DNA of 64,000 nucleotides from CAJXII01 sp965242915 (GCA_965242915.1 CBDETN010000025.1:124001-188000), one strand, 5' to 3'; positions 10,481-18,238 are shown, counted from the stretch's first letter. A program made the numbers and translations. The notes: a model not told the origin generated them from the letters alone.

Positions 10481-10534
10481 CTAAATAATCCCAAAAACTA
10501 AACCAATTATTAAACAACACATTAAAAAACTCAT
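10481..10534 (-). CDS. 17-residue hydrophobic micro-ORF (first of a tandem pair)
   Basis: The minus strand reads MSFLMCCLIIGLVFGII and then TAG. It is preceded by a near-perfect Shine-Dalgarno sequence (AAAGGAGG, 8 bases before the ATG), the strongest in the neighbourhood, and by a well-formed promoter (TTAACT, 17 bp, TATAAT). The product would be almost entirely one hydrophobic helix with two adjacent cysteines. It is the first ORF of the transcript that should continue into the second micro-ORF, the helicase gene and the YhcG gene. Function unknown. Confidence 0.55.
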   Translation of the reverse strand: MSFLMCCLIIGLVFGII

Positions 10535-10565
10535 CTGTTCTTCCTCCTTTATGTTATATAATCAA

Positions 10566-10596
10566 ATTATAATATAAGTGATTTACTAAGTTAAGT
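10566..10596 (-). promoter_or_regulatory. promoter and probable WYL operator upstream of the micro-ORF/helicase operon
   Basis: Minus-strand -35 TTAACT (10589-10594), a 17-bp spacer and -10 TATAAT (10566-10571). The 14-mer ACTTAACTTAGTAA (10583-10596) overlaps the -35 box, and recurs with one difference at 11555-11568 just upstream of the WYL regulator gene. The sharing and the position suggest an operator for the WYL protein. Confidence 0.6.
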
Positions 10597-11522
10597 TAAT
10601 TAAATTTTTTTGTATAGTTTTCTAGGTTAGTATTTATGATTTCTTTTAATTCAATTGGTTCAATTACTCCAATATGTGGTATAAATCTTTGTATTGTTGG
10701 TATGATTTCCATAAAATCAGTAACAGTTAATTCTATATCATAAGAACCATCTTCATATGTTTTAATAACTCTTTGAGTTTTAGAAATTGGTTTTCTCATA
10801 AAATATATAGCTACCTCTTTATCTAAATATAATTGTATTTGAATTGGCAAAAGTTCAGGCTTGTAATAAGCATTGATAGCTGTATCAAATTTTTCTATAA
10901 TCTTTGTATCAAAATCATAAACTTCATCAAGTTCCATTATGTTTGCAATAGAATTTAAATGATATTTTCGTATATCTTTATAGTTTGTATCGTAGCAAAT
11001 TAGATACCAGTAGCCATCAAAATTTTTTATTTGTAATGGATAAAGATTTCTTTGTTTATCTCTATATGTACACTCTATAACTTTTTTATTATCTATTGCA
11101 TGGTGTATTTGTATAATTTCATTTTTAAATTTATCTATTCTTTCTATATCTGTTAATTGATATATACTGTGAGATAAAGCATCTTCATAATCTTTAAATA
11201 ATACATCTACTTTTTGAAATAAATCTTTATCACTATATTTATCTTTACTTTTATTTTTAAGTATTGAAATTATTGATAATTCATCAGCTCCTAAAAATGT
11301 TTTTGTTAAAAAATTGTTTTTTGCTATATATGATTTAGTTGAATAATCATAATAAATTACATTATTGTCAAATAATGGCAATATATATTCTTTAAAGTCT
11401 GTTTGTATGATTTTATTTGTTACTTCAAATTGTTCTGATAATTTTGGTGTTGATAAGCTATAGCCTTGTGACAATAAAATTAATATTGATGATAATCTAT
11501 CTATTCTATTTTTAAAATTCAT
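10596..11522 (-). CDS. WYL-domain transcriptional regulator
   Basis: 308 residues. The N-terminal 60 or so form a winged helix-turn-helix (RIDRLSSILILLSQGYSLST, then KLSEQFEVTNKIIQTDFKEY). Residues about 145-200 are the WYL domain (VIECTYRDKQRNLYPLQIKN, GYWYLICYD, RKYHLNSIANI), followed by a WCX-like C-terminal extension. WYL proteins of this layout (BrxR/CapW type) commonly repress defence operons and are thought to respond to nucleic-acid or nucleotide ligands produced by infection. The gene is upstream of, and codirectional with, the micro-ORFs and the Hhe-like gene, and a shared 14-bp motif lies before both promoters. Autoregulation is inferred. Confidence 0.88.
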   Translation of the reverse strand: MNFKNRIDRLSSILILLSQGYSLSTPKLSEQFEVTNKIIQTDFKEYILPLFDNNVIYYDYSTKSYIAKNNFLTKTFLGADELSIISILKNKSKDKYSDKDLFQKVDVLFKDYEDALSHSIYQLTDIERIDKFKNEIIQIHHAIDNKKVIECTYRDKQRNLYPLQIKNFDGYWYLICYDTNYKDIRKYHLNSIANIMELDEVYDFDTKIIEKFDTAINAYYKPELLPIQIQLYLDKEVAIYFMRKPISKTQRVIKTYEDGSYDIELTVTDFMEIIPTIQRFIPHIGVIEPIELKEIINTNLENYTKKFN

Positions 11523-11554
11523 AATATATAGTATTTAAATTTAGATGATGTTTT

Positions 11555-11568
11555 ACTTAACTTGGTAA
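11555..11568 (+). promoter_or_regulatory. probable WYL operator at the regulator's own promoter
   Basis: ACTTAACTTGGTAA lies 33-46 bp upstream of the WYL gene start, in the region where its promoter must be. It matches the minus-strand motif at 10583-10596 in 13 of 14 positions. Confidence 0.55.
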
Positions 11569-11995
11569 TGTAAATTTGAGCTAAATCTTGCTATCCATTC
11601 CAATTAAATTAAAATTTAATTCCACTACTATCAAGGCTATCTGGCAGAGCCTAAGAGGATAAGGAATTTATTAAAATAAATATTAAATACATCTCTTATT
11701 TTTAAATTTCTAAACAGAACACCAAACAACTTAAATTTTTCATATTTCAATACTCCACCTATTTGTTAGTTAGGCTTTTTAGTCGTTTCAGTATTAGATA
11801 TTATTTATATACTCAATAATGAATTTTAAAAAATTAAGTATTAACTAAACAAAAATATATCAATTACACTTTGAAAAAAGCCCGACAAACTAACAAACAG
11901 GCAAAGCCTTGAAAAAGAAAAAGAGTAAGTTCTTTTATCTTCTTAAAATTTAAAAATAAGAGATAAGAAAAAACCCTCAAAATCTTCAAAAGGCA

Positions 11996-12039
11996 AAAGT
12001 AGCGAATAGCGGTTTGCGTTAGCAAAACTTTATTTACTA
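11996..12039 (-). repeat. 42-bp dispersed repeat, copy C (44 bp)
   Basis: Read on the minus strand, this is TAGTAAATAAAG, then TTTTGCTAACGCAAACC, then GCTATTCGCTACTTT. It shares the same ends and the CGCTATTCGCTACTTT tail with the copies at 12333-12374 and 44077-44117. The centre can fold into a GTTTTGC/GCAAAC hairpin. It lies in inverted orientation upstream of the J-domain gene that copy A interrupts. Confidence 0.7.
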
Positions 12040-12062
12040 AAACAATTTAAAGGTAGGATAAA

Positions 12063-12569
12063 ATGACACAAGAACTAATTAAGCAAGAGTTTTCACAAGT
12101 AACAGGTATAAATGAAGCAAAAGCAACATTTAAAAGATTAGCTAAAATTTTACATCCTGATGTTGGTGGTAGTAATGAAGAGTTTAAAATATTAAATAGT
12201 ATTTATAATGATTTAATATCTAATAATCTTTATTTTAGTAATGATACTAAATATGATATAGAACTAGAAAAGATAATAAGTCAAATATTACATTATGAAA
12301 ATATAACTATAGAAGTAATTGGCTCTTGGATTTACTAAAGAAAGTTTGCTAAAGCAATCGCTATTCGCTACTTTTGGTTAAGTGGAGATACTAAAATAAT
12401 CAAAGATAAATTAAAAGAATTAAATTTTAAATGGGCTAGTAAAAAGAAGATGTGGTACTATGGAGAAATGAAAGGTCGCAACCCTAAACAAAAAAGTATG
12501 AGTGAGATTAAATCTAAGTATGGATGTGAAACTTTAAAAACTAAAGGTAAGTATAAAATAGCTAGTTGA
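12063..12569 (+). pseudogene. J-domain-like protein gene interrupted by an in-frame 42-bp repeat
   Basis: The first 90 codons encode a J-like helical domain with the HPD motif (LAKILHPDVGGSNEEFKILN) and end in GSWIY and a TAA at 12336-12338. Removing the 42-bp repeat at 12333-12374 restores one frame of 154 codons: GSWI joins WLSGDTKIIKDKLKELNFKW, then KKKMWYY and KSMSEIKSKYG, ending at TGA 12567-12569. That tail is typical of small DnaJ-like proteins on mobile elements that bear an SGDTK...KKxWYW motif. As the repeat is a multiple of three, only its internal TAA blocks translation. It is either inactivated or yields a 91-residue truncated product. Start ATG with AGGTAGGA upstream. Confidence 0.75.
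12333..12374 (+). repeat. 42-bp dispersed repeat, copy A, inside the J-domain gene
   Basis: Begins TACTAAAGAAAGTTTGCT and ends CGCTATTCGCTACTTT, with a small TTGC/GCAA hairpin in the middle. The host-gene protein sequence continues exactly on either side, so this is an insertion. Copy B (44077-44117) has the same ends and differs only in the middle. Confidence 0.75.
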
Positions 12570-12586
12570 AAAACTAGCTTTTTATT
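12560..12586 (+). terminator. Rho-independent terminator of the J-domain gene
   Basis: AGCTAGTT (12560-12567), loop GAAA and AACTAGCT (12572-12579), then a T-rich run. The stem overlaps the TGA stop codon. Confidence 0.75.
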
Positions 12587-12628
12587 GTGATAAGCTCAAA
12601 AATAAATTTCCGCAAAATTAAAATTTTG

Positions 12629-13366
12629 CTACTTCTTAAAGATAAATAAATGTTCATGCATAATAAGTAAAAAATTATAATCTTTTGATTTATTTATCCA
12701 AAATCCAGTAGCCTTGCAGTTATGTTGATGCTTGATAATATCTTCTTTTAATTCAAATCCAACTTTTAGAAATCTTTCCATAACTTTAAAAGCTAATGGT
12801 TGATACATTTTTTTTCTTCTAGTATCACCAATTAAGATAGCACAATATTTATCTTTTTTTAAAACTCTATAAAATTCTTTTGCTACTTTTTCAATTTCAT
12901 CACAAAATTCATCTAAATCATGAATATTTGATAAATCTTCTTTAATTTGTTTGTCTGAATATTTTATAATATCTACATAAGGTGGATGATTTAAAATAAA
13001 GTCAATGGATTCATCTTGTAACATTGGTAAGCTTCTACTATCATTCAAATCTAATTTAATCTTTGGATTAAATTCACTTTCAAATTCTAAAGCAGTTTGA
13101 GTAATTTCTATAGCATTTGGATTTATATCTAATGCTAATAAATTTCTATTTAAAAGTTTACATTCTATAGCAGTTGTTCCGCCACCAATCATAGGGTCTA
13201 ATAAAAAATCATTTTCATCTGAATATCTTATGATTAAGTTTCTTACAACTTCTGGAGCCCAATTTCCTCTATATTTACTTTTATGTGTTGCCCAATTTCC
13301 ACGACGAGCAAAACTCCAAACTGTTGTACATTCTTGTTCAAAGTTTTCAGGATTAAGTTTTTTCAT
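12629..13366 (-). CDS. DNA methyltransferase with an NHPPY motif
   Basis: 245 residues. SAM-binding motif I is LLDPMIGGGTTAIECKLLNR followed by LALDINPNA, and catalytic motif IV is ILNHPPYVDIIKYS, an (N)xPPY variant used by amino-methyltransferases (N6-adenine or N4-cytosine). The N-terminal region (VWSFARRGNWATHKSKYRGN, APEVVRNLI) is characteristic of restriction-linked enzymes of this group. The order motif I then IV differs from beta-class enzymes such as DpnA. It lies just downstream of, and codirectional with, the DpnII-like cluster, so it may be a second methylase of that system. The target sequence cannot be read from the sequence. AAGGA ribosome binding site. Confidence 0.82.
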   Translation of the reverse strand: MKKLNPENFEQECTTVWSFARRGNWATHKSKYRGNWAPEVVRNLIIRYSDENDFLLDPMIGGGTTAIECKLLNRNLLALDINPNAIEITQTALEFESEFNPKIKLDLNDSRSLPMLQDESIDFILNHPPYVDIIKYSDKQIKEDLSNIHDLDEFCDEIEKVAKEFYRVLKKDKYCAILIGDTRRKKMYQPLAFKVMERFLKVGFELKEDIIKHQHNCKATGFWINKSKDYNFLLIMHEHLFIFKK

Positions 13367-13446
13367 AATATATTCCTTAAATATGTTTAAAGAATAATAT
13401 CATTATAAATTGATATTATTAAAAAGTATTGCAAATTGACATACTT

Positions 13447-13611
13447 TTATTTTTTAAGACCTTCTTTTCTGCATTCTCTACACCAACTTTGATTTCTAGT
13501 TCCTTCTGGTTTTTCTCTTTTACCAAATTTTTCTTCCAATTCCTTTACTGTAGTAGCCGTTACTTTAGAACAGTTAGGGCAAGTATGAGGTAGATTTAAT
13601 TCTTCTGACAT
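13447..13611 (-). CDS. 54-residue zinc-ribbon-like protein in the restriction operon
   Basis: The frame begins MSEELNLPHTCPNCSKVTAT and ends SWCRECRKEGLKK and TAA at 13447-13449. The CPNC and WCREC pairs, about 35 residues apart, make a plausible four-cysteine zinc site like those of HNH-associated or restriction-associated small proteins. An AAGGA ribosome binding site lies before the ATG, which is 4 bp after the restriction endonuclease stop. Tight spacing and strand place it in the same operon. Role unknown; a DNA-binding accessory is possible. Confidence 0.7.
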   Translation of the reverse strand: MSEELNLPHTCPNCSKVTATTVKELEEKFGKREKPEGTRNQSWCRECRKEGLKK

Positions 13612-13615
13612 TTAT

Positions 13616-14401
13616 TTATCCTTTAGTTATTTTTTCTAAAATATTGTTTTTAAGCATATCAGTATTAATTACAAAGTCATTAAGATATTTATATTCTCCA
13701 GCAGTTGCTTTTAGTTTAGAGCCACCACCACTATAATAATTCACTTCAATCAAATATAATTTATTTGTATTTTTATTATGTATAGCAAAATCAAATCTAC
13801 AACTACTTTTATCTATTTCTATTTCATAATTAAATGTTTCTAATATTCTTTTTTGTATTGCTTGTTCAATATAGTTAAAGTTTGTATTTTCTTTACAAAA
13901 TTTATTAAGATAATTGGATACAATATTTTCCATTAATGTACCTGTTCTATTTTTTCTAGCATTTGTATCAAAACCAACTTCTACACCAAAACAATAATCC
14001 ACTAAATTCTTTATATATTTATTTTGAAATATATCTTTTAATCCACTTTCTCGGAAAAATATTAATAATTCATTTTTTATAGATTCATTAATTTCATCAT
14101 AAAATATGTGTTTTTTATTTTCAGCTATTAAAGTATCCGTATTAGTGATAATAGGCATATCGTTTAATTTATCTTTTCTAACTGCGATAAGTAGTGGTAA
14201 AGCTTGTCTAGTTTTTGGATATTCACTAATAAGTTTTATAAATTCTTCTTCAATATTATCTTCACCAATTAAAGAATTTAAAATATTAAGTTCAACTTTT
14301 ACTTTTTTAACATTGAGTTTTACTTTTTCAAAATCAGTAAAGTAATCCCATGTAAATATAGAATCTTGAAATGTGTTTTTTAAATTTGTAAAATTATTCA
14401 T
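13616..14401 (-). CDS. DpnII/MboI-family type II restriction endonuclease (GATC)
   Basis: 261 residues from the ATG at 14401, which overlaps the previous stop by 8 bp (ATGAATAA); a longer frame to 14500 would lie inside the previous gene. Family hallmarks are NRTGTLMENIVSNYLNKF, CRFDFAIHN and LIEVNYYSGGGSKLKATAGE, the last being the active-site region (D...ExN/K type) of DpnII-like enzymes that cut before G in unmethylated GATC. Usual family length is about 280-290, so this is slightly short. Its partner is the Dam-like methylase two genes upstream. Expected to be active: no broken motif was seen. Confidence 0.9.
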   Translation of the reverse strand: MNNFTNLKNTFQDSIFTWDYFTDFEKVKLNVKKVKVELNILNSLIGEDNIEEEFIKLISEYPKTRQALPLLIAVRKDKLNDMPIITNTDTLIAENKKHIFYDEINESIKNELLIFFRESGLKDIFQNKYIKNLVDYCFGVEVGFDTNARKNRTGTLMENIVSNYLNKFCKENTNFNYIEQAIQKRILETFNYEIEIDKSSCRFDFAIHNKNTNKLYLIEVNYYSGGGSKLKATAGEYKYLNDFVINTDMLKNNILEKITKG

Positions 14402-15176
14402 TAATTTGAACCTTATATGATATACAATCTTTTGTATATTTATTTTTAATATCTTCACTATGAAGAATATCAAACTCTGCATCATTTGTTTTAAAGTCAT
14501 AGTTATATACTCTATAAAGGAAATAGTTTTTTGTATTTTTAGTCATAAAATTTAATTCATTTTTTGAAATAAAAAAATTTGTATTAAAATTTTTGGTTGT
14601 CGTCTTAACTTCAATATAATGTATTACACCATTTTTTATTGCTTTAATGTCATAACCTACAGTATCATCTGTTAGTGAAATATGATTTACGGTATGATTA
14701 TTTAGTTCTAAATGTTTTACAACTAATTTTTCTCCCATTAAACCTAATAAAGTTTTATATTTTTGTTCTTCAATATAATCTTTTTTTCTTATTTTATCTG
14801 TTATTTTAGTTACTTTATGTTGTTTGTTGAACTTTAAAGTTCCACTAGTTCTTTTATTACTTATTATGCTTATTTTTGTATCTTCCAAACTTCTATTAAA
14901 TCCTAACTCATAAGCACAAATCAAACATTTATGTCTACCTTGAGAACGTTTTTGATTATCATGAATTGGTTCAATTCTGTATATAGGAGCATGACTCCCA
15001 TGTTCACAAGTTTCGTAACCAGTTTTATCAAATATTTTTTCATGTAATTGCCCATCTTCTAAACCATGATTATATGCACAAATAACACATTTGTGTCTTC
15101 CTACACCACCTTGACTGTGACCAAGTTCATTAATATCATTTTCAGACATTGAACTATTTTGTTCACATATTTGCAT
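14394..15176 (-). CDS. DUF3883 protein with duplicated zinc-knuckle motif, in the GATC restriction operon
   Basis: 260 residues. Two copies of GRHKC(V/L)ICAY (about residues 27-35 and 80-90), the second preceded by CEHGSHAPIYRI, look like Cys/His metal-binding modules seen in restriction-associated proteins. The C-terminal half is DUF3883, a PDDEXK-like fold: GLMGEKLVVKHLELNNHTVN, DDTVGYDIKAI, HYIEVKTTT. The D...ExK residues are intact, so a second nuclease is possible. It overlaps the methylase stop by 14 bp and the endonuclease start by 8 bp, so it is translationally coupled inside the methylase-endonuclease operon. Confidence 0.8.
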   Translation of the reverse strand: MQICEQNSSMSENDINELGHSQGGVGRHKCVICAYNHGLEDGQLHEKIFDKTGYETCEHGSHAPIYRIEPIHDNQKRSQGRHKCLICAYELGFNRSLEDTKISIISNKRTSGTLKFNKQHKVTKITDKIRKKDYIEEQKYKTLLGLMGEKLVVKHLELNNHTVNHISLTDDTVGYDIKAIKNGVIHYIEVKTTTKNFNTNFFISKNELNFMTKNTKNYFLYRVYNYDFKTNDAEFDILHSEDIKNKYTKDCISYKVQINE

Positions 15177-16047
15177 TTATATTCCTATTGCTTATTAAAA
15201 CTTCACTTATTTTTCCACGACCATTGCTTTTACTATTAATAAATCTATTTGCTTGAACAAAATTAATACTATGTTCTTTATATAAATTTTTTATAAAATC
15301 AGTATCAGAATTACTATGCAAAACAAAACATTCTTTTTTATTCAATTTTTCAAATACATTAAATAATTCTTTTTGTTTATCATCCAAAAAATCATTTTCA
15401 TTATATGCTGTAAAGTTGGCAGTTGTAGTTAATGGATAGTAAGGAGGATCAAAGTAGATTAAATCATATTTATTTGCATTATTTACTACATCACAAAATG
15501 ATTTATTTGATATTATTGCATTTTGTAATGCTTTGCTTGCACTTAAAATAGTATTTCTATCTGCAATATTTGGATTTTTATAACTTCCAATTGGGGTATT
15601 AAAATAACCTTTTTTATTGACTCTATAAAGTCCATTAAAACAAGTTTTGTTAAGATAAATAAATCTTGTTGCTCTTTCAATATCTGTTAGATTTTTAAAA
15701 TCTTCTTGCCGATCTAGTTCTCTAACTTGATAATAAAACTCTTTGTTATGTTTCTCTTTAAATTCTTCAAGACTGTCTATTAATTTATATGGATTATTTT
15801 TAACTACATTATATGTATTTACTAATTCAGTATTTATATCAGAAAGATATATTTTTTTATCTTTTAATAAGCCTTGTGAATATAATTCAAAAAAAACAGC
15901 ACCACCACCTAAAAATGGCTCATGATAGTTCTCAAATTCTTTTGGAAATTTCTCAAATAACTGTTTTAATAAACCTCTTTTACCACCTACCCATTTAATA
16001 AATGGTTGATATTGTTTTGTATACATGGTATTTATTCTAACTGTCAC
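15163..16047 (-). CDS. Dam/DpnM-family DNA adenine methyltransferase (GATC)
   Basis: Motifs: PFIKWVGGKRGLLKQL, the SAM-binding PFLGGGAVFFEL, catalytic YFDPPYYPLT and the tail FINSKSNGRGKISEVLISN. All are typical of the D12-class alpha methylases DpnM and MboIA that protect GATC at N6-adenine. The GTG at 16047 has AGGTAGG 6 bases upstream; an ATG at 16026 is the alternative start but has no clear ribosome binding site. First gene of the methylase-DUF3883-endonuclease-zinc protein operon. Confidence 0.92.
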   Translation of the reverse strand: MTVRINTMYTKQYQPFIKWVGGKRGLLKQLFEKFPKEFENYHEPFLGGGAVFFELYSQGLLKDKKIYLSDINTELVNTYNVVKNNPYKLIDSLEEFKEKHNKEFYYQVRELDRQEDFKNLTDIERATRFIYLNKTCFNGLYRVNKKGYFNTPIGSYKNPNIADRNTILSASKALQNAIISNKSFCDVVNNANKYDLIYFDPPYYPLTTTANFTAYNENDFLDDKQKELFNVFEKLNKKECFVLHSNSDTDFIKNLYKEHSINFVQANRFINSKSNGRGKISEVLISNRNINANM

Positions 16048-16294
16048 AACTAACCTACCTTTTGATTTATTTTAGATTGTTCCATTTTATCATATTAATT
16101 TAAATAGTATTTAAAATTAGATTAGAAATTTAGAAATTTAAATATAATATAAATTTTGCATTTCTCTTTTTGTGTTATATTGTGCTAGAATTGTGTCATA
16201 TTTATATCAGCTTCACTCTGATAGCAAGTTTATATTTTGTTAGAAAGTCAATAAATAAGGTGTTTTAATGTTATTACCGTACTATGAGACTGTG

Positions 16295-16323
16295 AAATAA
16301 CCTAAATAATTTTTAGGTTATTT
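16295..16323 (-). terminator. hairpin at the end of the IS1182 transposase gene
   Basis: AAATAACCTAAA, loop TAAT, TTTTAGGTTATTT, overlapping the transposase stop codon and the inner edge of the terminal repeat. It probably ends transposase transcription and blocks read-through. Confidence 0.6.
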
Positions 16324-17912
16324 CAGCAATCAAGTTTTTGATTTTTATAAATTCCAAATAATTTAATAAATCTAAAGTAATATTCTAAATTCATTGCATA
16401 TATCAAGATATACTCTTCTATATCTTTTCTTATTTGTGTTAAATTACCTTTTTGTATGGATAGTATAAGTTTTTGAAATAGATTTATCCCTATAAGATTT
16501 AACATTCGTTTAAAATTATAGGTAAACATTATCAAGGCATTTTCACCTGATACTTTATTTTTACCTCTTACTAAAAAATGATCCCATCCAAGTGTTCTTT
16601 TTATAGTTCCAAATGGATGTTCAACTATTGAACCTCTTTTTTTAACTATATCTTTATATTCTTGTATTTTCATTTTTTTATTATGTTGTTCTGTAATATG
16701 TTCATATTCCCATCTATATAGTTGTTTATACGGTGTTTTAGTTGGAATACATTTATCTTTTAACGGACAAGCTTTACATACTAGACTTGTTCCTGTATAT
16801 TTAAAACTAATTTTATTATTTTTTATTTGTATGGTAGCTCTTTTATTTAATTGTTTATTATTAGGACAAATATAACAATCATTTTCTTTATCATAATTAA
16901 ATTTATCTTTTGGAAACTTACCTTTATCTATTTGTGCTTGTTGCTTATTAGCTTCTGGAACTATTGCATTAATATTATCTTCAACACACTTTTTAAATTC
17001 TTTACCACTATAATATCCTGTATCAGCTACTATATCTAATTTATTAACTTCTAGATTTTCTTTAGTTTCTTGTGACATTTTATGAAGTTGATTGAAATCA
17101 TTACCTTTTGTAGATATATTAGTAGCCACTATAAATTTAAATGTACTATCTACTACTATTTGTGAATTATAAGCCATAAGGTTATGTGATGGTTTTTTCA
17201 TTAAAGTTGCATCAGGGTCTGTTTTATTATATTGAGTTTTATTTAACTTTTCTAATAATTTTAAATTATTTGATAACTCTTTTTGTTGATATTTTAATTT
17301 TCTTAAATCTTTAGGTAATTTACTAGTTATAGTTAATGGTTGTATTTGTTTATCTGAAAACTCTAATAGCTTTAAATATTTCTCTATCTCATCTTCAACT
17401 TTAGTTAAATCTTTATCTAAAGTTTTTTTCATAATAAGTTGATTTTTAGAAGCATTAGCTCTTAAAAATGCACCATCTAAAGCTTTTATACCATCTCCTA
17501 TTAAATTAACATTTTTACACAATAGTACAAATTCTTTAAATACTTGTTTTAAAGCTTTTGGATTATTTTTTCTAAAGTCCGCAATTGTATGATAGCTTGG
17601 TGTTAATCCAGAAGTTAACCATATTAGTTCTATATTTCTTTTAATCTCTTTTTCTAAAGCTCTACTGCTTCTAATTTTATTTATATATCCATAGATATAT
17701 ATCTTTAATAGTAATGATGGATTATAAGCTTTCTGACCATCTATCCTATCACTTTTTCTAGTATCATCAAATCCTAATTTTTCTAAATCCAATATATTTA
17801 CATATGATTCTATTACTCTTACACTATTATCTTCATCTACATAATCATCAATACTTGGTGGAAATAATTGTGGTTGATTTCTTTCTTGACCTTGTTTATA
17901 TTTAGTAGTCAT
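16323..17912 (-). CDS. IS1182-family DDE transposase
   Basis: 529 residues. The N-terminus has MTTKYKQGQERNQPQLFPPS, then RIDGQKAYNPSLLLKIYIYG and SSRALEKEIKRNIELIWLTS. The catalytic region includes ALDGAFLRANASKNQ, DIVADTGYYSGKEF, a zinc-like C-x-C-P-x-K-x-x-C cluster (SLVCKACPLKDKC) and a final IVEHPFGTIKRTLGWDHFLV. This order is that of IS1182 transposases. The gene is uninterrupted, so this copy could supply transposase for the damaged copy at 43.7 kb. Confidence 0.92.
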   Translation of the reverse strand: MTTKYKQGQERNQPQLFPPSIDDYVDEDNSVRVIESYVNILDLEKLGFDDTRKSDRIDGQKAYNPSLLLKIYIYGYINKIRSSRALEKEIKRNIELIWLTSGLTPSYHTIADFRKNNPKALKQVFKEFVLLCKNVNLIGDGIKALDGAFLRANASKNQLIMKKTLDKDLTKVEDEIEKYLKLLEFSDKQIQPLTITSKLPKDLRKLKYQQKELSNNLKLLEKLNKTQYNKTDPDATLMKKPSHNLMAYNSQIVVDSTFKFIVATNISTKGNDFNQLHKMSQETKENLEVNKLDIVADTGYYSGKEFKKCVEDNINAIVPEANKQQAQIDKGKFPKDKFNYDKENDCYICPNNKQLNKRATIQIKNNKISFKYTGTSLVCKACPLKDKCIPTKTPYKQLYRWEYEHITEQHNKKMKIQEYKDIVKKRGSIVEHPFGTIKRTLGWDHFLVRGKNKVSGENALIMFTYNFKRMLNLIGINLFQKLILSIQKGNLTQIRKDIEEYILIYAMNLEYYFRFIKLFGIYKNQKLDC

Positions 17913-18238
17913 AAAATACCTTTTAAAGCCTATTGTATATGGCTTTATATGATATTATTATATCAAAATATTGATTTGTATTTGATGAAATTATAGTGTA
18001 TTTTTTTATTATATTGAGACTGTAAATATAGTTATTTCACAGTCTCTATACGATAGAATTTATAATTACACTACCATTACGCTAATATCTCTTTAAATAA
18101 GGGATTTGAAAACTAGAGAAAATATCATTAAAAAACAAATAATATATGTATGCTTCTGTATAAGTGTATTATCTTAATTTAATAATATATTAGTTATACT
18201 AATTGTATAAGTGATATTAGTATAAGGTTAAGGTCAAA

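Larger units (their letters stand above)
11523..12062. other. 540-bp gene-free stretch with an imperfect inverted repeat
   Basis: No gene could be supported here. It contains the operator-like site at 11555-11568. It also has an imperfect inverted repeat whose arms are TTTGTTAGTTAGGCTTTTT (11762-11780) and its near complement at 11875-11897, about 95 bp apart, and a copy of the 42-bp dispersed repeat near the right edge (11996-12039). It could hold a small RNA, but no promoter/terminator pair was convincing. Confidence 0.4.
16286..18046 (-). mobile_element. IS1182-family insertion sequence, intact copy
   Basis: 1761 bp bounded by perfect 16-bp inverted repeats GAGACTGTGAAATAAC (16286-16301 and complement 18031-18046). 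It carries one intact transposase gene. A TAT trinucleotide lies on both sides, and the joined target CGTA-CTA-TACG is a small inverted repeat. The second copy at 43734-45535 has the same ends plus a 41-bp insertion. The element sits at the right border of the defence island. Confidence 0.92.

Noticed and set aside
13616..14500. DpnII-like endonuclease starting at 14500
   Set aside because: The extra 33 residues lie inside the DUF3883 gene in another frame and are not like the family; the ATG at 14401 in an ATGAATAA overlap fits better.
16170..16200. GTGCTA-type repeats near 16172 and 2981-3009 as exact attachment sites
   Set aside because: Similarity is limited to short, AT-rich words; no clear identical att core could be defined, so it is mentioned only as a hint.
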